Shown: positions 1 through 6,407 of the stretch, in pieces
How the letters are laid out: each line of letters begins with the position of its first letter
Numbering within the stretch: position 1 is the stretch's first letter
The notes under the pieces: model-generated
The model's database searches: none
Told to the model about the DNA's origin: nothing
What the model saw: only the letters and a program-made list of their open reading frames with translations
Source: Bacillota bacterium
GTDB lineage: Bacteria > Bacillota > Desulfitobacteriia > Desulfitobacteriales > Desulfitobacteriaceae
Length of the DNA stretch: 12,051 nt
NCBI GenBank assembly: GCA_023390635.1
Contig: JAEWCM010000114.1
Span: 1 to 12,051 of the forward strand
Direction of reading: 5' to 3'
Program-made: the position numbers and the translations under genes

Positions 1-518
1 TCCTTGATATCCGTATACAGCAGCGCAAAAATTCGCTTGGCTTTCTCGCTGTAGTTATCCATATGATTATGGAAAATCATATCGGCCAGAGGTACGGATA
101 CCAGAAGATTAATGGCTCTGGTTTCGGGAATCTGATGAGGCTGGAGCAGACAGGAAAATCCCTTGAACTCATCCGCAATTCTGGCATTAACGAAATACTC
201 GCCCTTGATGTATTTCCACAATTCCTCATTGCCAAGAGCAGCGAAATCCACACTGTTCACATCATCATAATCATCATCAAAGGCAGTGTCTGACTTCGGT
301 CTGACCTGATATCGCTTCAAGTACGTATCCCTTTTGTCCACTTCCAGGTGAAGACCGGTTTCCACGATATCCGATTTAACCGTCTCGTAAATAACTCTTC
401 TCTTAGAAGAGTCCTCCTCATTTTCCATGTTGTTAAACTGTTCTGCCACGCTCAGATCCATCGTGATCAAATAACTGACCGAGCTGCTGTTGGTAACAAA
501 ATCTGTTCTGATTTTCAT
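1..518 (-). CDS. FVTNSSS-motif hypothetical protein (partial, C-terminus off the left edge)
   Basis: Reading leftwards from an ATG at 518, 172 codons are open without a stop to the window edge, so the C-terminus is missing. A clear ribosome site, GAGAGGAG, lies 6 bases before the ATG. The N-terminus reads MKIRTDFVTNSSSVSYLI. I recognise this as a variant of the K-I-R-x-x-F-V-(S/T)-N-S-S-S-S-S-F opening shared by many otherwise dissimilar uncharacterised bacterial and phage proteins; I know of no established function for it. The body is soluble-looking and acidic, with a DDDYDD run at residues 81-86 and no membrane segment or signal peptide. It starts 49 bases after the stop of the ABC ATPase with no terminator between, so the two are probably co-transcribed. 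That the frame is real is well supported by the start signal and openness; function is unknown. Confidence 0.82.
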   Translation of the reverse strand, partial: MKIRTDFVTNSSSVSYLITMDLSVAEQFNNMENEEDSSKRRVIYETVKSDIVETGLHLEVDKRDTYLKRYQVRPKSDTAFDDDYDDVNSVDFAALGNEELWKYIKGEYFVNARIADEFKGFSCLLQPHQIPETRAINLLVSVPLADMIFHNHMDNYSEKAKRIFALLYTDIK

Positions 519-567
519 AATTTTCTCCTCTCTTTAACCCCTTGATGGTGTCCTTATGTGAAAATCT

Positions 568-1374
568 TTATATGTGTAAAGACTGATAAAAATCCTCTCT
601 CAAGTCATTATCAATCCTCTTCCCCAATCTGATTGTCTCTCTGACTTTGAGCATCTTTTCATCTACCGCTTCCAGCAACGTCAGATTTTCCCTTTCCTTC
701 GGGAGAGTTTCCAAAACCGCTGAGATACTGCCGTTTTTCATCACCAGCCTTTTTTGTCCGAAAAGAGCCAGAATCGGATCATGGGTAGACATCAGCACTA
801 TTTTTTCTCTCCGCACCAACAGCTCAATCGCCTTTTTACGATCAATCCCCGCATTTTCAATTTCATCAATCAGCACAACCGGTGCCGGGCTGAGCAAAGC
901 CGTATCGGCAATCATCAAGGCTCTGGACTGCCCCCCGGAAAGCTGAGTCACGGGAGTGTCCCCGGTAAAAGGCTCCCCGGACAGTTCATTGGCCATCTCA
1001 AGTACATCCCCCACCAACTGAGCTGCCATCTCAACTCCGTTCCTGTTTCTCACTCCGGCATGAATGGAAATAAAATTCTGAGCTGAAATATCCATTACGA
1101 AATTCATATTTTGAGAAAGCTGAGCAATCAATTTATTCTTGAAGGCTCGCCGCACCTTTTGATCAGCTACCATCCCATTTACTTTAATAACCCGCCTAGT
1201 CGGCGTGTCCCCGTTGGCCAAACATTCAATGTCACCCAAAAGACGGCTTTTCCCTGAGCCGGTAGGACCGACAATCGAGATTACATCCCCACGTTTGATC
1301 TCAACTTGTACCTCTTCTTTTTTTCCCGATTTATCTTCTCCGCCCAAAATGATGATGTTCTCTACCTGTTCCAA
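568..1374 (-). CDS. ABC-type ATP-binding protein without visible permease partner
   Basis: A 268-residue ATP-binding cassette protein. Visible motifs are Walker A GPTGSGKS (36-43), Q-loop region near Q85, signature LSGGQS (145-150), Walker B VVLIDE (166-171) and the switch histidine in MSTHDP (H198), in normal order, so the ATPase should be active. A charged tail of about 45 residues follows the cassette. The start is TTG at 1374: AGAAGG lies 7 bases upstream and an in-frame stop sits a few codons further up with no ATG between. No membrane protein is encoded beside it in this window; the downstream neighbour is the FVTNSSS protein, and the upstream neighbour appears to be only a gene remnant. 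It may energise a transporter whose permease lies elsewhere, or be a soluble ABC ATPase with another role. The family within the ABC superfamily is not recognised. Confidence 0.88.
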   Translation of the reverse strand: MEQVENIIILGGEDKSGKKEEVQVEIKRGDVISIVGPTGSGKSRLLGDIECLANGDTPTRRVIKVNGMVADQKVRRAFKNKLIAQLSQNMNFVMDISAQNFISIHAGVRNRNGVEMAAQLVGDVLEMANELSGEPFTGDTPVTQLSGGQSRALMIADTALLSPAPVVLIDEIENAGIDRKKAIELLVRREKIVLMSTHDPILALFGQKRLVMKNGSISAVLETLPKERENLTLLEAVDEKMLKVRETIRLGKRIDNDLREDFYQSLHI

Positions 1375-1378
1375 TCGA

Positions 1379-1435
1379 TCACCTTCTGATGTTTTTTAAC
1401 GCTACTTCATAACCGGCAATATCATCTGGCCTTTG
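1379..1435 (-). pseudogene. Possible C-terminal remnant of a lost gene upstream of the ABC ATPase
   Basis: On the minus strand an 18-codon stretch between an in-frame TAG (1436-1438) and a TGA (1379-1381) reads QRPDDIAGYEVALKNIRR. This has the look of a normal protein C-terminus. Its stop falls 4 bases before the TTG of the ABC gene, and that gene's ribosome site lies inside it, the usual arrangement for tightly packed operon genes. Immediately beyond the TAG the sequence turns very A+T rich and non-coding. I infer that an upstream gene was deleted or replaced, leaving only its tail. The alternative is chance: 18 codons is short. Confidence 0.35.
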
Positions 1436-1438
1436 CTA

Positions 1439-1800
1439 ATTAAAAACGAAATAAACCAAATTAAATAATATATAACTAATAAGAAATTATAATATGTTAA
1501 AAATAGTAAAATATAGTTTGTTTATATTAGATAAAACAATTATATTAAACTTTTTTCTCAAATACAACGCCAATGTAAATTAAACAGGACCAATATCATA
1601 TGAATTATGTATTCATTATGTATTCATTTTTTATTCCTAATATTCATTATATTTAAATATTGTTTGTTTATATTTAATTATTTATAGTTATTTAACATAT
1701 ATCCTATAAATTACCTCTAATACCATATCTATACCAAAGCTGTCCATTCGCCTGACAATCTGAATTAACTATTTATTTTAAAATTAATTGTGGGTTATTC
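1439..1800. other. AT-rich non-coding interval
   Basis: About 360 bases, roughly four-fifths A+T by eye, with no credible reading frame on either strand. It contains an 11-bp direct tandem pair, TATGTATTCAT, at 1606-1616 and 1617-1627, and several further TATTCATT-like words. It separates the divergent ABC gene and the sigma-factor operon, so it should hold promoters for both, but the composition makes sigma-A boxes ambiguous and I do not call one. Confidence 0.6.
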
Positions 1801-1809
1801 TATTTGATG

Positions 1810-1837
1810 TGAAACCTTTTTCCCCGCCGGATTGTTT
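1810..1837 (+). promoter_or_regulatory. Candidate ECF-sigma (autoregulatory) promoter
   Basis: TGAAACCTTTT at 1810-1820 matches the -35 element typical of promoters read by ECF sigma factors of the SigW/SigX/SigV type. The -10 region would fall near 1832-1837 (TTGTTT), which is a poor match to the usual CGTC/CGTA. Transcription would then begin about 1842, leaving a very short leader before the ribosome site at 1845. The position directly before an ECF gene supports autoregulation; the weak -10 keeps confidence low. Confidence 0.35.
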
Positions 1838-1844
1838 TATGATT

Positions 1845-1850
1845 GGGAGG
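1845..1850 (+). promoter_or_regulatory. Ribosome binding site deciding the ECF sigma start
   Basis: GGGAGG at 1845-1850 lies 8 bases before the GTG at 1859. It would fall inside the coding sequence if the upstream in-frame TTG at 1832 were used, and that TTG has no site of its own. GTG 1859 is therefore preferred. Confidence 0.7.
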
Positions 1851-1858
1851 TTGTTGAT

Positions 1859-2356
1859 GTGAACAATGGAACGATACAGGCAAATCACCCGGTGGTTGAG
1901 ATCTTAGAAAAATACGCCGATACAGTTTTCCGCCTCTGTCTGGTTTATATGCGCAATAAACCAGATGCAGAGGATATTTTTCAGAATGTCTTTCTCAAAT
2001 TGTATAAAGTCGGACCTGATTTTAATGATGAAGAGCACATCAAAGCCTGGCTGTTAAAAGTCACTGCCAATGAATGCAAAAACAGGCTGAAAAGCTTCTG
2101 GCACAAAAACATGATTTCCCTTGAAGAAATTGTTCTCCCTGTTCAGGACAAAGAGGATAGGGAAGTCATTAAAATGGTGCTCTCGCTGCCTGTTAAATAC
2201 AGAAATGTGCTGTATCTTCACTACTTTGAAGGTTACAGCATCCGTGAAATGTCTGAACTGCTCAATCTCAAAGAAGCCACCGTCAAAACTCATTTAAAAC
2301 GAGGGCGGGAGCTATTGAAAAAGTTGCTCATCCAAGGAGGGTTTACTGATGAATAA
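1859..2356 (+). CDS. ECF-family RNA polymerase sigma factor
   Basis: A 165-residue sigma-70 family protein with only regions 2 and 4, the ECF layout. Region 2 spans about residues 12-80 and includes the core-binding helix DAEDIFQNVFLKLY (36-49) and the -10 recognition stretch HIKAWLLKVTANECKNRL. Region 4 spans about 103-157, with a helix-turn-helix from YSIREMSELLNLKEATVKTH onward, followed by LKRGRELLKKLL. The start is GTG 1859, chosen for its ribosome site. The last codons overlap the serpin gene by 8 bases and carry its AAGGAGG ribosome site, so the two are translationally coupled, as is typical for an ECF sigma factor and its anti-sigma factor. A TGAAAC-type element upstream suggests that it reads its own promoter. 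Target genes cannot be read from the window. Confidence 0.93.
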   Translation: MNNGTIQANHPVVEILEKYADTVFRLCLVYMRNKPDAEDIFQNVFLKLYKVGPDFNDEEHIKAWLLKVTANECKNRLKSFWHKNMISLEEIVLPVQDKEDREVIKMVLSLPVKYRNVLYLHYFEGYSIREMSELLNLKEATVKTHLKRGRELLKKLLIQGGFTDE

Positions 2357-3746
2357 GAAATTCCTGGCAGGATTCCGTGAAATAACCTCGGGAAAAGATC
2401 TCATAGAAAAAACAAAAAGAAAGTTATCCGCAGAAACATCCGACACTCCCCATCATTCATCTCATTCACTCTTCTCTAAACGGCCGAGGCGCCTGGCACT
2501 GGCAGCCCTTCCCGCCGTTGCCGTTATCTTGATCGTCTCCCTGCTCCTTCCCGGACCATTTTCCGACCGACAAACGGCTAATGCTCAGGACCTGATGGCA
2601 GGTGTCAAAAGCCGGAATGTCGATACATCAGGAGCGGTCACCGATGCTTTTCTCCGTTCCACACAGAACTTCTCGATTGAACTTTTTAAAAGCTCCGCCG
2701 GGAACGGAGAAAACACCCTGATCTCTCCCGCCTCCGTCTATTTGGCGTTGGGTATGACGGCCAACGGCGCCGGCGGTGATACACTCAAAGCTTTTGAATC
2801 GGTGCTGGGACAATACAACCTATCTCTGAATGATCTGAATAAAGGCTACAAGGCATATGCGGACCAACTCTCAGAAAAAAAAGGCCATACTTCCCTCAGT
2901 TTGGCCAACTCCATCTGGTACCGTACCGGCTTCAGTGCCAATCCCCCTTTCCTGCAAGCCAATGCGGACTATTTTGGGGCTGCCGCCCAAAGCCTTGATT
3001 TTGATGATTCCAGTGCCGTTAAAACCATCAATAGCTGGGTTAAGAAAAACACCAACGGCAAGATCGACTCCATTCTCGATAAAATTCCGTCTGATGCGGT
3101 GATGTATCTGATCAATGCCCTCTACTTTGATGCCAGGTGGCAAACCTCTTTTGAAAAAGCAACGGAAGGTGGCTTTAACCTGGAAGACGGCAGTACAAGC
3201 AAAGCTCTGTTTATGTCTCTGAATACTCCGGTGGATTATATGAAAGGGGATAACGAATCTGCCATCCTGCTGCCTTACGACGACGGGCGATTCGCCTTTC
3301 TCGCCATTCTTCCCAATGAAGGGATCAAGCTGGCAGACTATATCCAAACCTTGAATGACCAAACCATCTCTCAACTCCTGGACAAAAAAGAAAGCACCGG
3401 GATGTCGGTGCTTCTGCCTAAATTCAAGGCCTCCGGGGACTATGTATTGAACGATACGCTGCAGGCGATGGGGCTTGAAACCGCTTTCGATCCGAACCAG
3501 GCAGATTTCACCAACATGGGTTCGAAAAAAAACAACCTCTACATCTCACTTGTTCGGCATAAAACATTTTTGCAGATTGATGAACTAGGCACCCAGGCCG
3601 GAGCAGCCACCAGCGTGGAAATGCGGGAAGTCAGTGCTCCTCTCAATCTCCTGAATTTTAACCGTCCCTTTGTTTACGCCGTCATCGATACCCAAACCGG
3701 TCTGCCCCTCTTCATCGGGGCCATGGAGAATCCCCAGAATCCATGA
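2349..3746 (+). CDS. Membrane-anchored serpin with anti-sigma-like cytoplasmic N-terminus
   Basis: A 465-residue protein in three parts. Residues 1-47 are a polar, basic segment holding ITSGKDLIEKTKRKL, which resembles the short N-terminal region before the membrane helix in RsiV-like ECF anti-sigma factors. Residues 48-69 form one hydrophobic helix preceded by KRPRR, predicting cytoplasmic N and outside C. From about residue 95 to the end is a full-length serpin fold: NTLISPASVYLALGM, ANSIWYR, LINALYFDARW, and the closing FNRPFVYAV and PLFIGAMENP blocks. The reactive loop hinge ELGTQAGAAT (412-421) keeps the small residues needed for loop insertion, so it is probably an inhibitory serpin; counting from the hinge puts P1-P1' at V428-S429. 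The start overlaps the sigma gene, with AAGGAGG upstream. The serpin assignment is firm; the anti-sigma role is inferred from architecture and coupling. Alternatively it is simply a surface-anchored inhibitor with a long N-terminal anchor. Confidence 0.92.
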   Translation: MNKKFLAGFREITSGKDLIEKTKRKLSAETSDTPHHSSHSLFSKRPRRLALAALPAVAVILIVSLLLPGPFSDRQTANAQDLMAGVKSRNVDTSGAVTDAFLRSTQNFSIELFKSSAGNGENTLISPASVYLALGMTANGAGGDTLKAFESVLGQYNLSLNDLNKGYKAYADQLSEKKGHTSLSLANSIWYRTGFSANPPFLQANADYFGAAAQSLDFDDSSAVKTINSWVKKNTNGKIDSILDKIPSDAVMYLINALYFDARWQTSFEKATEGGFNLEDGSTSKALFMSLNTPVDYMKGDNESAILLPYDDGRFAFLAILPNEGIKLADYIQTLNDQTISQLLDKKESTGMSVLLPKFKASGDYVLNDTLQAMGLETAFDPNQADFTNMGSKKNNLYISLVRHKTFLQIDELGTQAGAATSVEMREVSAPLNLLNFNRPFVYAVIDTQTGLPLFIGAMENPQNP

Positions 3747-3765
3747 CCGTAGAGACAGATAAATT

Positions 3766-3805
3766 AAAAGCGCTGGCCGGAATAATCGCCTCGGTTGGCG
3801 CTTTT
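3766..3805. terminator. Bidirectional terminator between serpin and yfbR
   Basis: AAAAGCGCTGGCCG (3766-3779) pairs with CGGTTGGCGCTTTT (3792-3805) through a 14-bp stem, with three wobble pairs on the plus-strand RNA and a 12-base loop. On the plus strand it ends in TTTT, 19 bases after the serpin stop. On the minus strand the outer arm continues as TTTTAATTT. It sits between two converging operons. Confidence 0.7.
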
Positions 3806-3938
3806 GGATTTGATCAAGCGCCACAGCAACGTTGTATTTGGTTTTGCCTCTTTGCCCGGTCAAACTCCCCCTCCCTGATTCAAGTCCCTGTAAAACTGTT
3901 TGAACGTCCAAGAAAATCCCCTTCAGTCTGCATAATGC

Positions 3939-4517
3939 TCAATTCAGCTCGTCCAGTGTCAGAGAAAAACTGGGAACAAACGTTTGTAAAAAATACTCTA
4001 TCTCCGGCATCTGATAATCGGCCAATTCTCTGCGGATCTTCTTTTCTGCTTTATGAAACTCCTCGTTGCCTGTCTTTAGCTCTTCCACGCATTTCAAGTA
4101 AGCACAGATCTTGTCCGCCGCCTTGACCAGACTCCACTCCTCTTCATCTTCCGCCTGGCGGAATAGATAAGGCTGGTAACCTACCTTCAGTTCCTCAGGC
4201 AGCATCTGGTGCAGACGCTCCTTCGCTAGTTCTTCAATATTGAGATAGGCATTCTGAATCTCCGGGTTAAAATACTTGATCGGTGTGGCCAGATCGCCGG
4301 TAATCACCTCACTCACCTCATGATAAACACCCAGGGCCATCACCCGCTCGGGATTGACAGCCCCGCCGTAAAAGCGGTTACGTATCATAGCCAGGGCATG
4401 AGCAACCATCGCCACCTGCAGACTGTGTTCCTGAATATTTTCCGTACGCGTATTGCGCATCAGCCCCCAGCGCTGAATCAATTTCATCCGCGATAAATAG
4501 GCAAAAAAATGACTCAT
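3939..4517 (-). CDS. yfbR: YfbR-type 5'-deoxynucleotidase (HD-domain phosphohydrolase)
   Basis: 192 residues, close in length to E. coli YfbR (199) and alignable by eye end to end: MSHFFAYLSRMKLIQRW, LMRNTRTENIQEHSLQVAMVAHALA, TGDLATPIKYFN, KAADKICAYLKCVEEL and FVPSFSLTLDE. The known enzyme removes phosphate from dNMPs (nucleotide salvage or pool control) and uses a metal bound by two His and two Asp. Here the expected ligands are H31, H66, residue 67 and D135, but residue 67 is Glu (YHEVSEV) where E. coli has Asp (HD). The catalytic-site E70 and D75 are kept. The start is ATG 4517 with AGGAG upstream. It lies 62 bases after sfsA on the same strand and is probably the last gene of that unit. 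Identity is secure; activity with the HE variant is untested. Confidence 0.92.
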   Translation of the reverse strand: MSHFFAYLSRMKLIQRWGLMRNTRTENIQEHSLQVAMVAHALAMIRNRFYGGAVNPERVMALGVYHEVSEVITGDLATPIKYFNPEIQNAYLNIEELAKERLHQMLPEELKVGYQPYLFRQAEDEEEWSLVKAADKICAYLKCVEELKTGNEEFHKAEKKIRRELADYQMPEIEYFLQTFVPSFSLTLDELN

Positions 4518-4579
4518 GTTTATTGCTCCGCTCCTGTTTCTTTATCTTCCTTCGCCTCCGCAAGGGGAAACATCCTCCA

Positions 4580-5299
4580 TTAAGTGGAAACCGCCACCGC
4601 TCCGTCCAGCTTCATCATTGCAGGCGTCACCAAACATTTCCTTCCTAATATACGAACACCGGCAGCCTGAGCTTCCTCCAGGGCCGCTGAAAACTTAGGA
4701 TCAATTTCCTTAGCCGCTCTGATAAGACTCACATCGTCCCGCTGCAACAAAAACAGGACCGCCGTCTCCCAATCGCCCTCCCTGGCTAATTGGGCCAATT
4801 CCCGCAAATGCTTCGCGCCCCTGGCTGTGATGGCATCGGGGAAATAAGCCACACCATCTCTGACCAGGGTGACCCCCTTAACTTCCAGCAGCAGCTTCTT
4901 TCCGCCTTTCTCCAGTAAAAAGTCCCAGCGCGAATCGCCCAAAGCAAACTCCGGACGCACCAGTTTCCATCCGACCAGTTCCTCCAGGGCTTCGTTGGCC
5001 AGTGCCTTGCCAATCAGCTGATTGGGAAGAGAAGAATTGACCGAAACCCAGCCCACTCCATCCGGTCTTTCACAAAATACCGCCGTCCACTTTGTTTTCC
5101 GGGAAGGATGATCCACCGGACTCAGCCAAATCACCCGTCCGGGGATCAGCAGTTCACCTAACCTCCCCGAATCGGCCAAATGGACTTCAACCACCGGATT
5201 ATCGGGCGGCTGCTCCAAGGCGCAATGAAGCAAAAACCGGTTAGGCCGGTCAATAAAGCGAGCCTTTTGCAGATTGAACTCCAGCATAATATCTTCCAT
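4580..5299 (-). CDS. sfsA: SfsA family protein (sugar fermentation stimulation protein homologue)
   Basis: 239 residues, against 234 in E. coli SfsA. Conserved blocks are the N-terminal RFIDRPNRFLLHC, the DSGRLGELLIPG strip (43-54), VNSSLPNQL, the nuclease-like core RWDFLLE...LLLEVKGVTL (D126, E139, K141) and YFPDAITARGAKHLREL (152-168). The D...ExK arrangement recalls PD-(D/E)XK enzymes. E. coli SfsA is described as a DNA-binding protein affecting maltose metabolism; its molecular role is not well settled, so none is assigned here. Two starts are possible: ATG 5299 (MEDIMLEF), or ATG 5287 (MLEF), which aligns better with the family N-terminus and has GGAAG before it. Upstream lies structured repeat A; downstream is yfbR on the same strand. 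Confidence 0.93.
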   Translation of the reverse strand: MEDIMLEFNLQKARFIDRPNRFLLHCALEQPPDNPVVEVHLADSGRLGELLIPGRVIWLSPVDHPSRKTKWTAVFCERPDGVGWVSVNSSLPNQLIGKALANEALEELVGWKLVRPEFALGDSRWDFLLEKGGKKLLLEVKGVTLVRDGVAYFPDAITARGAKHLRELAQLAREGDWETAVLFLLQRDDVSLIRAAKEIDPKFSAALEEAQAAGVRILGRKCLVTPAMMKLDGAVAVST

Positions 5300-5347
5300 A
5301 AATCCCTATTCCCCCAGATAAATCTTGCTCGACCACCGCTCCAAGAA

Positions 5348-5493
5348 ACTCTCTTAGTAAGGCTCCCCGCAAATCCCTCCAAAAAATGCCCCAGCAAACC
5401 CCAAAAGAACTCCCTCACGCAAGAACCCGAAAGAGGGTAGGTTTGCCGCACAAAAGCGGAGGAATTGGGCAGAGGGGCGTCAAGCCGTACGCC
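5348..5493 (-). repeat. Structured intergenic element, copy A
   Basis: A non-coding stretch similar to 10368-10488. Shared words on the plus strand include CACAAAAG, TTGGGCAGAGG and AAGCCG, separated by gaps of different size. It can fold: TGCCC near 5386 with GGGCA near 5466 closes a junction holding GCAAACC/GGTTTGC (5394-5400/5440-5446, with CCCTC/GAGGG inside) and CCGC/GCGG (5446-5449/5456-5459). An adjoining hairpin GGCGT/ACGCC (5476-5480/5489-5493) has an 8-base loop. It lies upstream of sfsA. No T-run follows the stems, so it is not a simple terminator. Confidence 0.6.
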
Positions 5494-5612
5494 GCGTCCG
5501 TGGCAAGTGGCACCATGGGTTCACATGCAGTACACAGCGGGGTTCTTGGTGCCAGGCCGCGGATGCCAGTACGGCAGCCCCGGCGCCCTCCGCAGCGCCC
5601 AGCGGCAAACCT
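5439..5612. repeat. Long GC-rich nested inverted repeat overlapping copy A
   Basis: Perfect nested complementary blocks span 174 bases: AGGTTTGCCGC/GCGGCAAACCT (5439-5449 with 5602-5612), GCGGAGG/CCTCCGC (5456-5462 with 5587-5593), GCCGTAC/GTACGGC (5484-5490 with 5569-5575), CCGCG/CGCGG (5492-5496 with 5558-5562) and TGGCACC/GGTGCCA (5508-5514 with 5548-5554). The right half (about 5495-5635) is much more G+C rich than neighbouring genes and holds no credible gene. The whole interval 5300-5638 between sfsA and the methyltransferase is taken up by this and copy A. Confidence 0.6.
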
Positions 5613-5638
5613 GCCCGACCCCGTCAATTCAAAGTCGC

Positions 5639-6394
5639 CTACTTCCTACGGGCAACTAACTCCACCCGGTAAGTGGTCATAAAGTCTTCCCCGAAGTCAT
5701 ACTCCTTACGACATTCAGTAGAAAGGCCTGCCAGCATTTGAAATATCTCTTCCCGGTCAGCCCTGCTTGTTTCCATTCTATCAAACCACTGGGGAAGCTC
5801 ATAGCGCAATCGGTGCAGTTCAAAATGCTCCAGTTCCAGGGGAAGCTTTTCCAGCATCTCCTGCCAGCGGCGAGGAGAATAAGAGCAAATGTGGGAATTA
5901 TCCCTGATCCATTCAATCCGGTTCATTTTCTGTTCTGCTTCAGGATGATCGGTAGTGGCACAATCAAGGATATATAACTTTCCTCCTGGCTTTAGAACAC
6001 GACACATCTCGGCCAGAGCCGTGTCGATCCGGGCAAAATGATGAGGGGCAAAACGACTGGTCACGACATCGAAGGCCTGATCAGGTAAATCGAGTTGATG
6101 GACGTCCCCTAAACGGAATTCTACGTTGCCGAGTCCTTTTTCCTCAGCCCCGGCTTTAGCTTCGGCCAGCATCTCCTGTGTAAGATCAATGGCCACGACA
6201 GATTGCAAATAACGGGCCATCTGGTGAGCGGTGTGCCCTGCTCCCGTCGCCACATCCAATCCTTTCTCATTACCTGTCAGCTGCAGCAGATCAATCATAC
6301 GGTCCAGTTCCCCGCTGTTGTTATGTACGGTACTGGCCCGATAGTTCCCAGCCCGCCTGCCAAAGTTGGCTTTCACCAAGTCCCTGTTATCCAT
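5639..6394 (-). CDS. Class I SAM-dependent methyltransferase (UbiE/YcgJ-like)
   Basis: 251 residues with a Rossmann-type methyltransferase domain at about residues 40-150. Visible are motif I LDVATGAGH (46-54), the acidic residue ending strand 2 (AID, D70), the LGDVHQL stretch with D97, motif IV-like FAPHHF (115-120) and LKPGG (134-138). The N-terminal FGRRAGNYRASTVHNNSGEL resembles the helix that caps the cofactor in this family. The C-terminal third, with a WFDRMETSRADREEI stretch, probably forms the acceptor side; the substrate cannot be named. The start is ATG 6394 with GGGAGGGAG upstream, only 13 bases after queE, so it is co-transcribed with nadABC-queE. The context hints at, but does not prove, a cofactor or nucleobase-derived substrate. 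Confidence 0.9.
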   Translation of the reverse strand: MDNRDLVKANFGRRAGNYRASTVHNNSGELDRMIDLLQLTGNEKGLDVATGAGHTAHQMARYLQSVVAIDLTQEMLAEAKAGAEEKGLGNVEFRLGDVHQLDLPDQAFDVVTSRFAPHHFARIDTALAEMCRVLKPGGKLYILDCATTDHPEAEQKMNRIEWIRDNSHICSYSPRRWQEMLEKLPLELEHFELHRLRYELPQWFDRMETSRADREEIFQMLAGLSTECRKEYDFGEDFMTTYRVELVARRK

Positions 6395-6407
6395 ACTCTC
6401 CCTCCCT

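Noticed and set aside
348..545. 65-codon plus-strand frame near the left edge
   Set aside because: It runs antisense to the FVTNSSS gene, has no start signal, and the minus-strand frame is the coherent protein.
1832..1858. TTG 1832 as the ECF sigma start
   Set aside because: It has no ribosome site and would place GGGAGG within the coding sequence; GTG 1859 is better.
5415..5627. Open frame of 70 codons on the minus strand (and overlapping plus-strand frames) in the GC-rich gap
   Set aside because: No ribosome site, Cys/Arg/Gly-rich unlikely protein, and the region is explained by nested inverted repeats.
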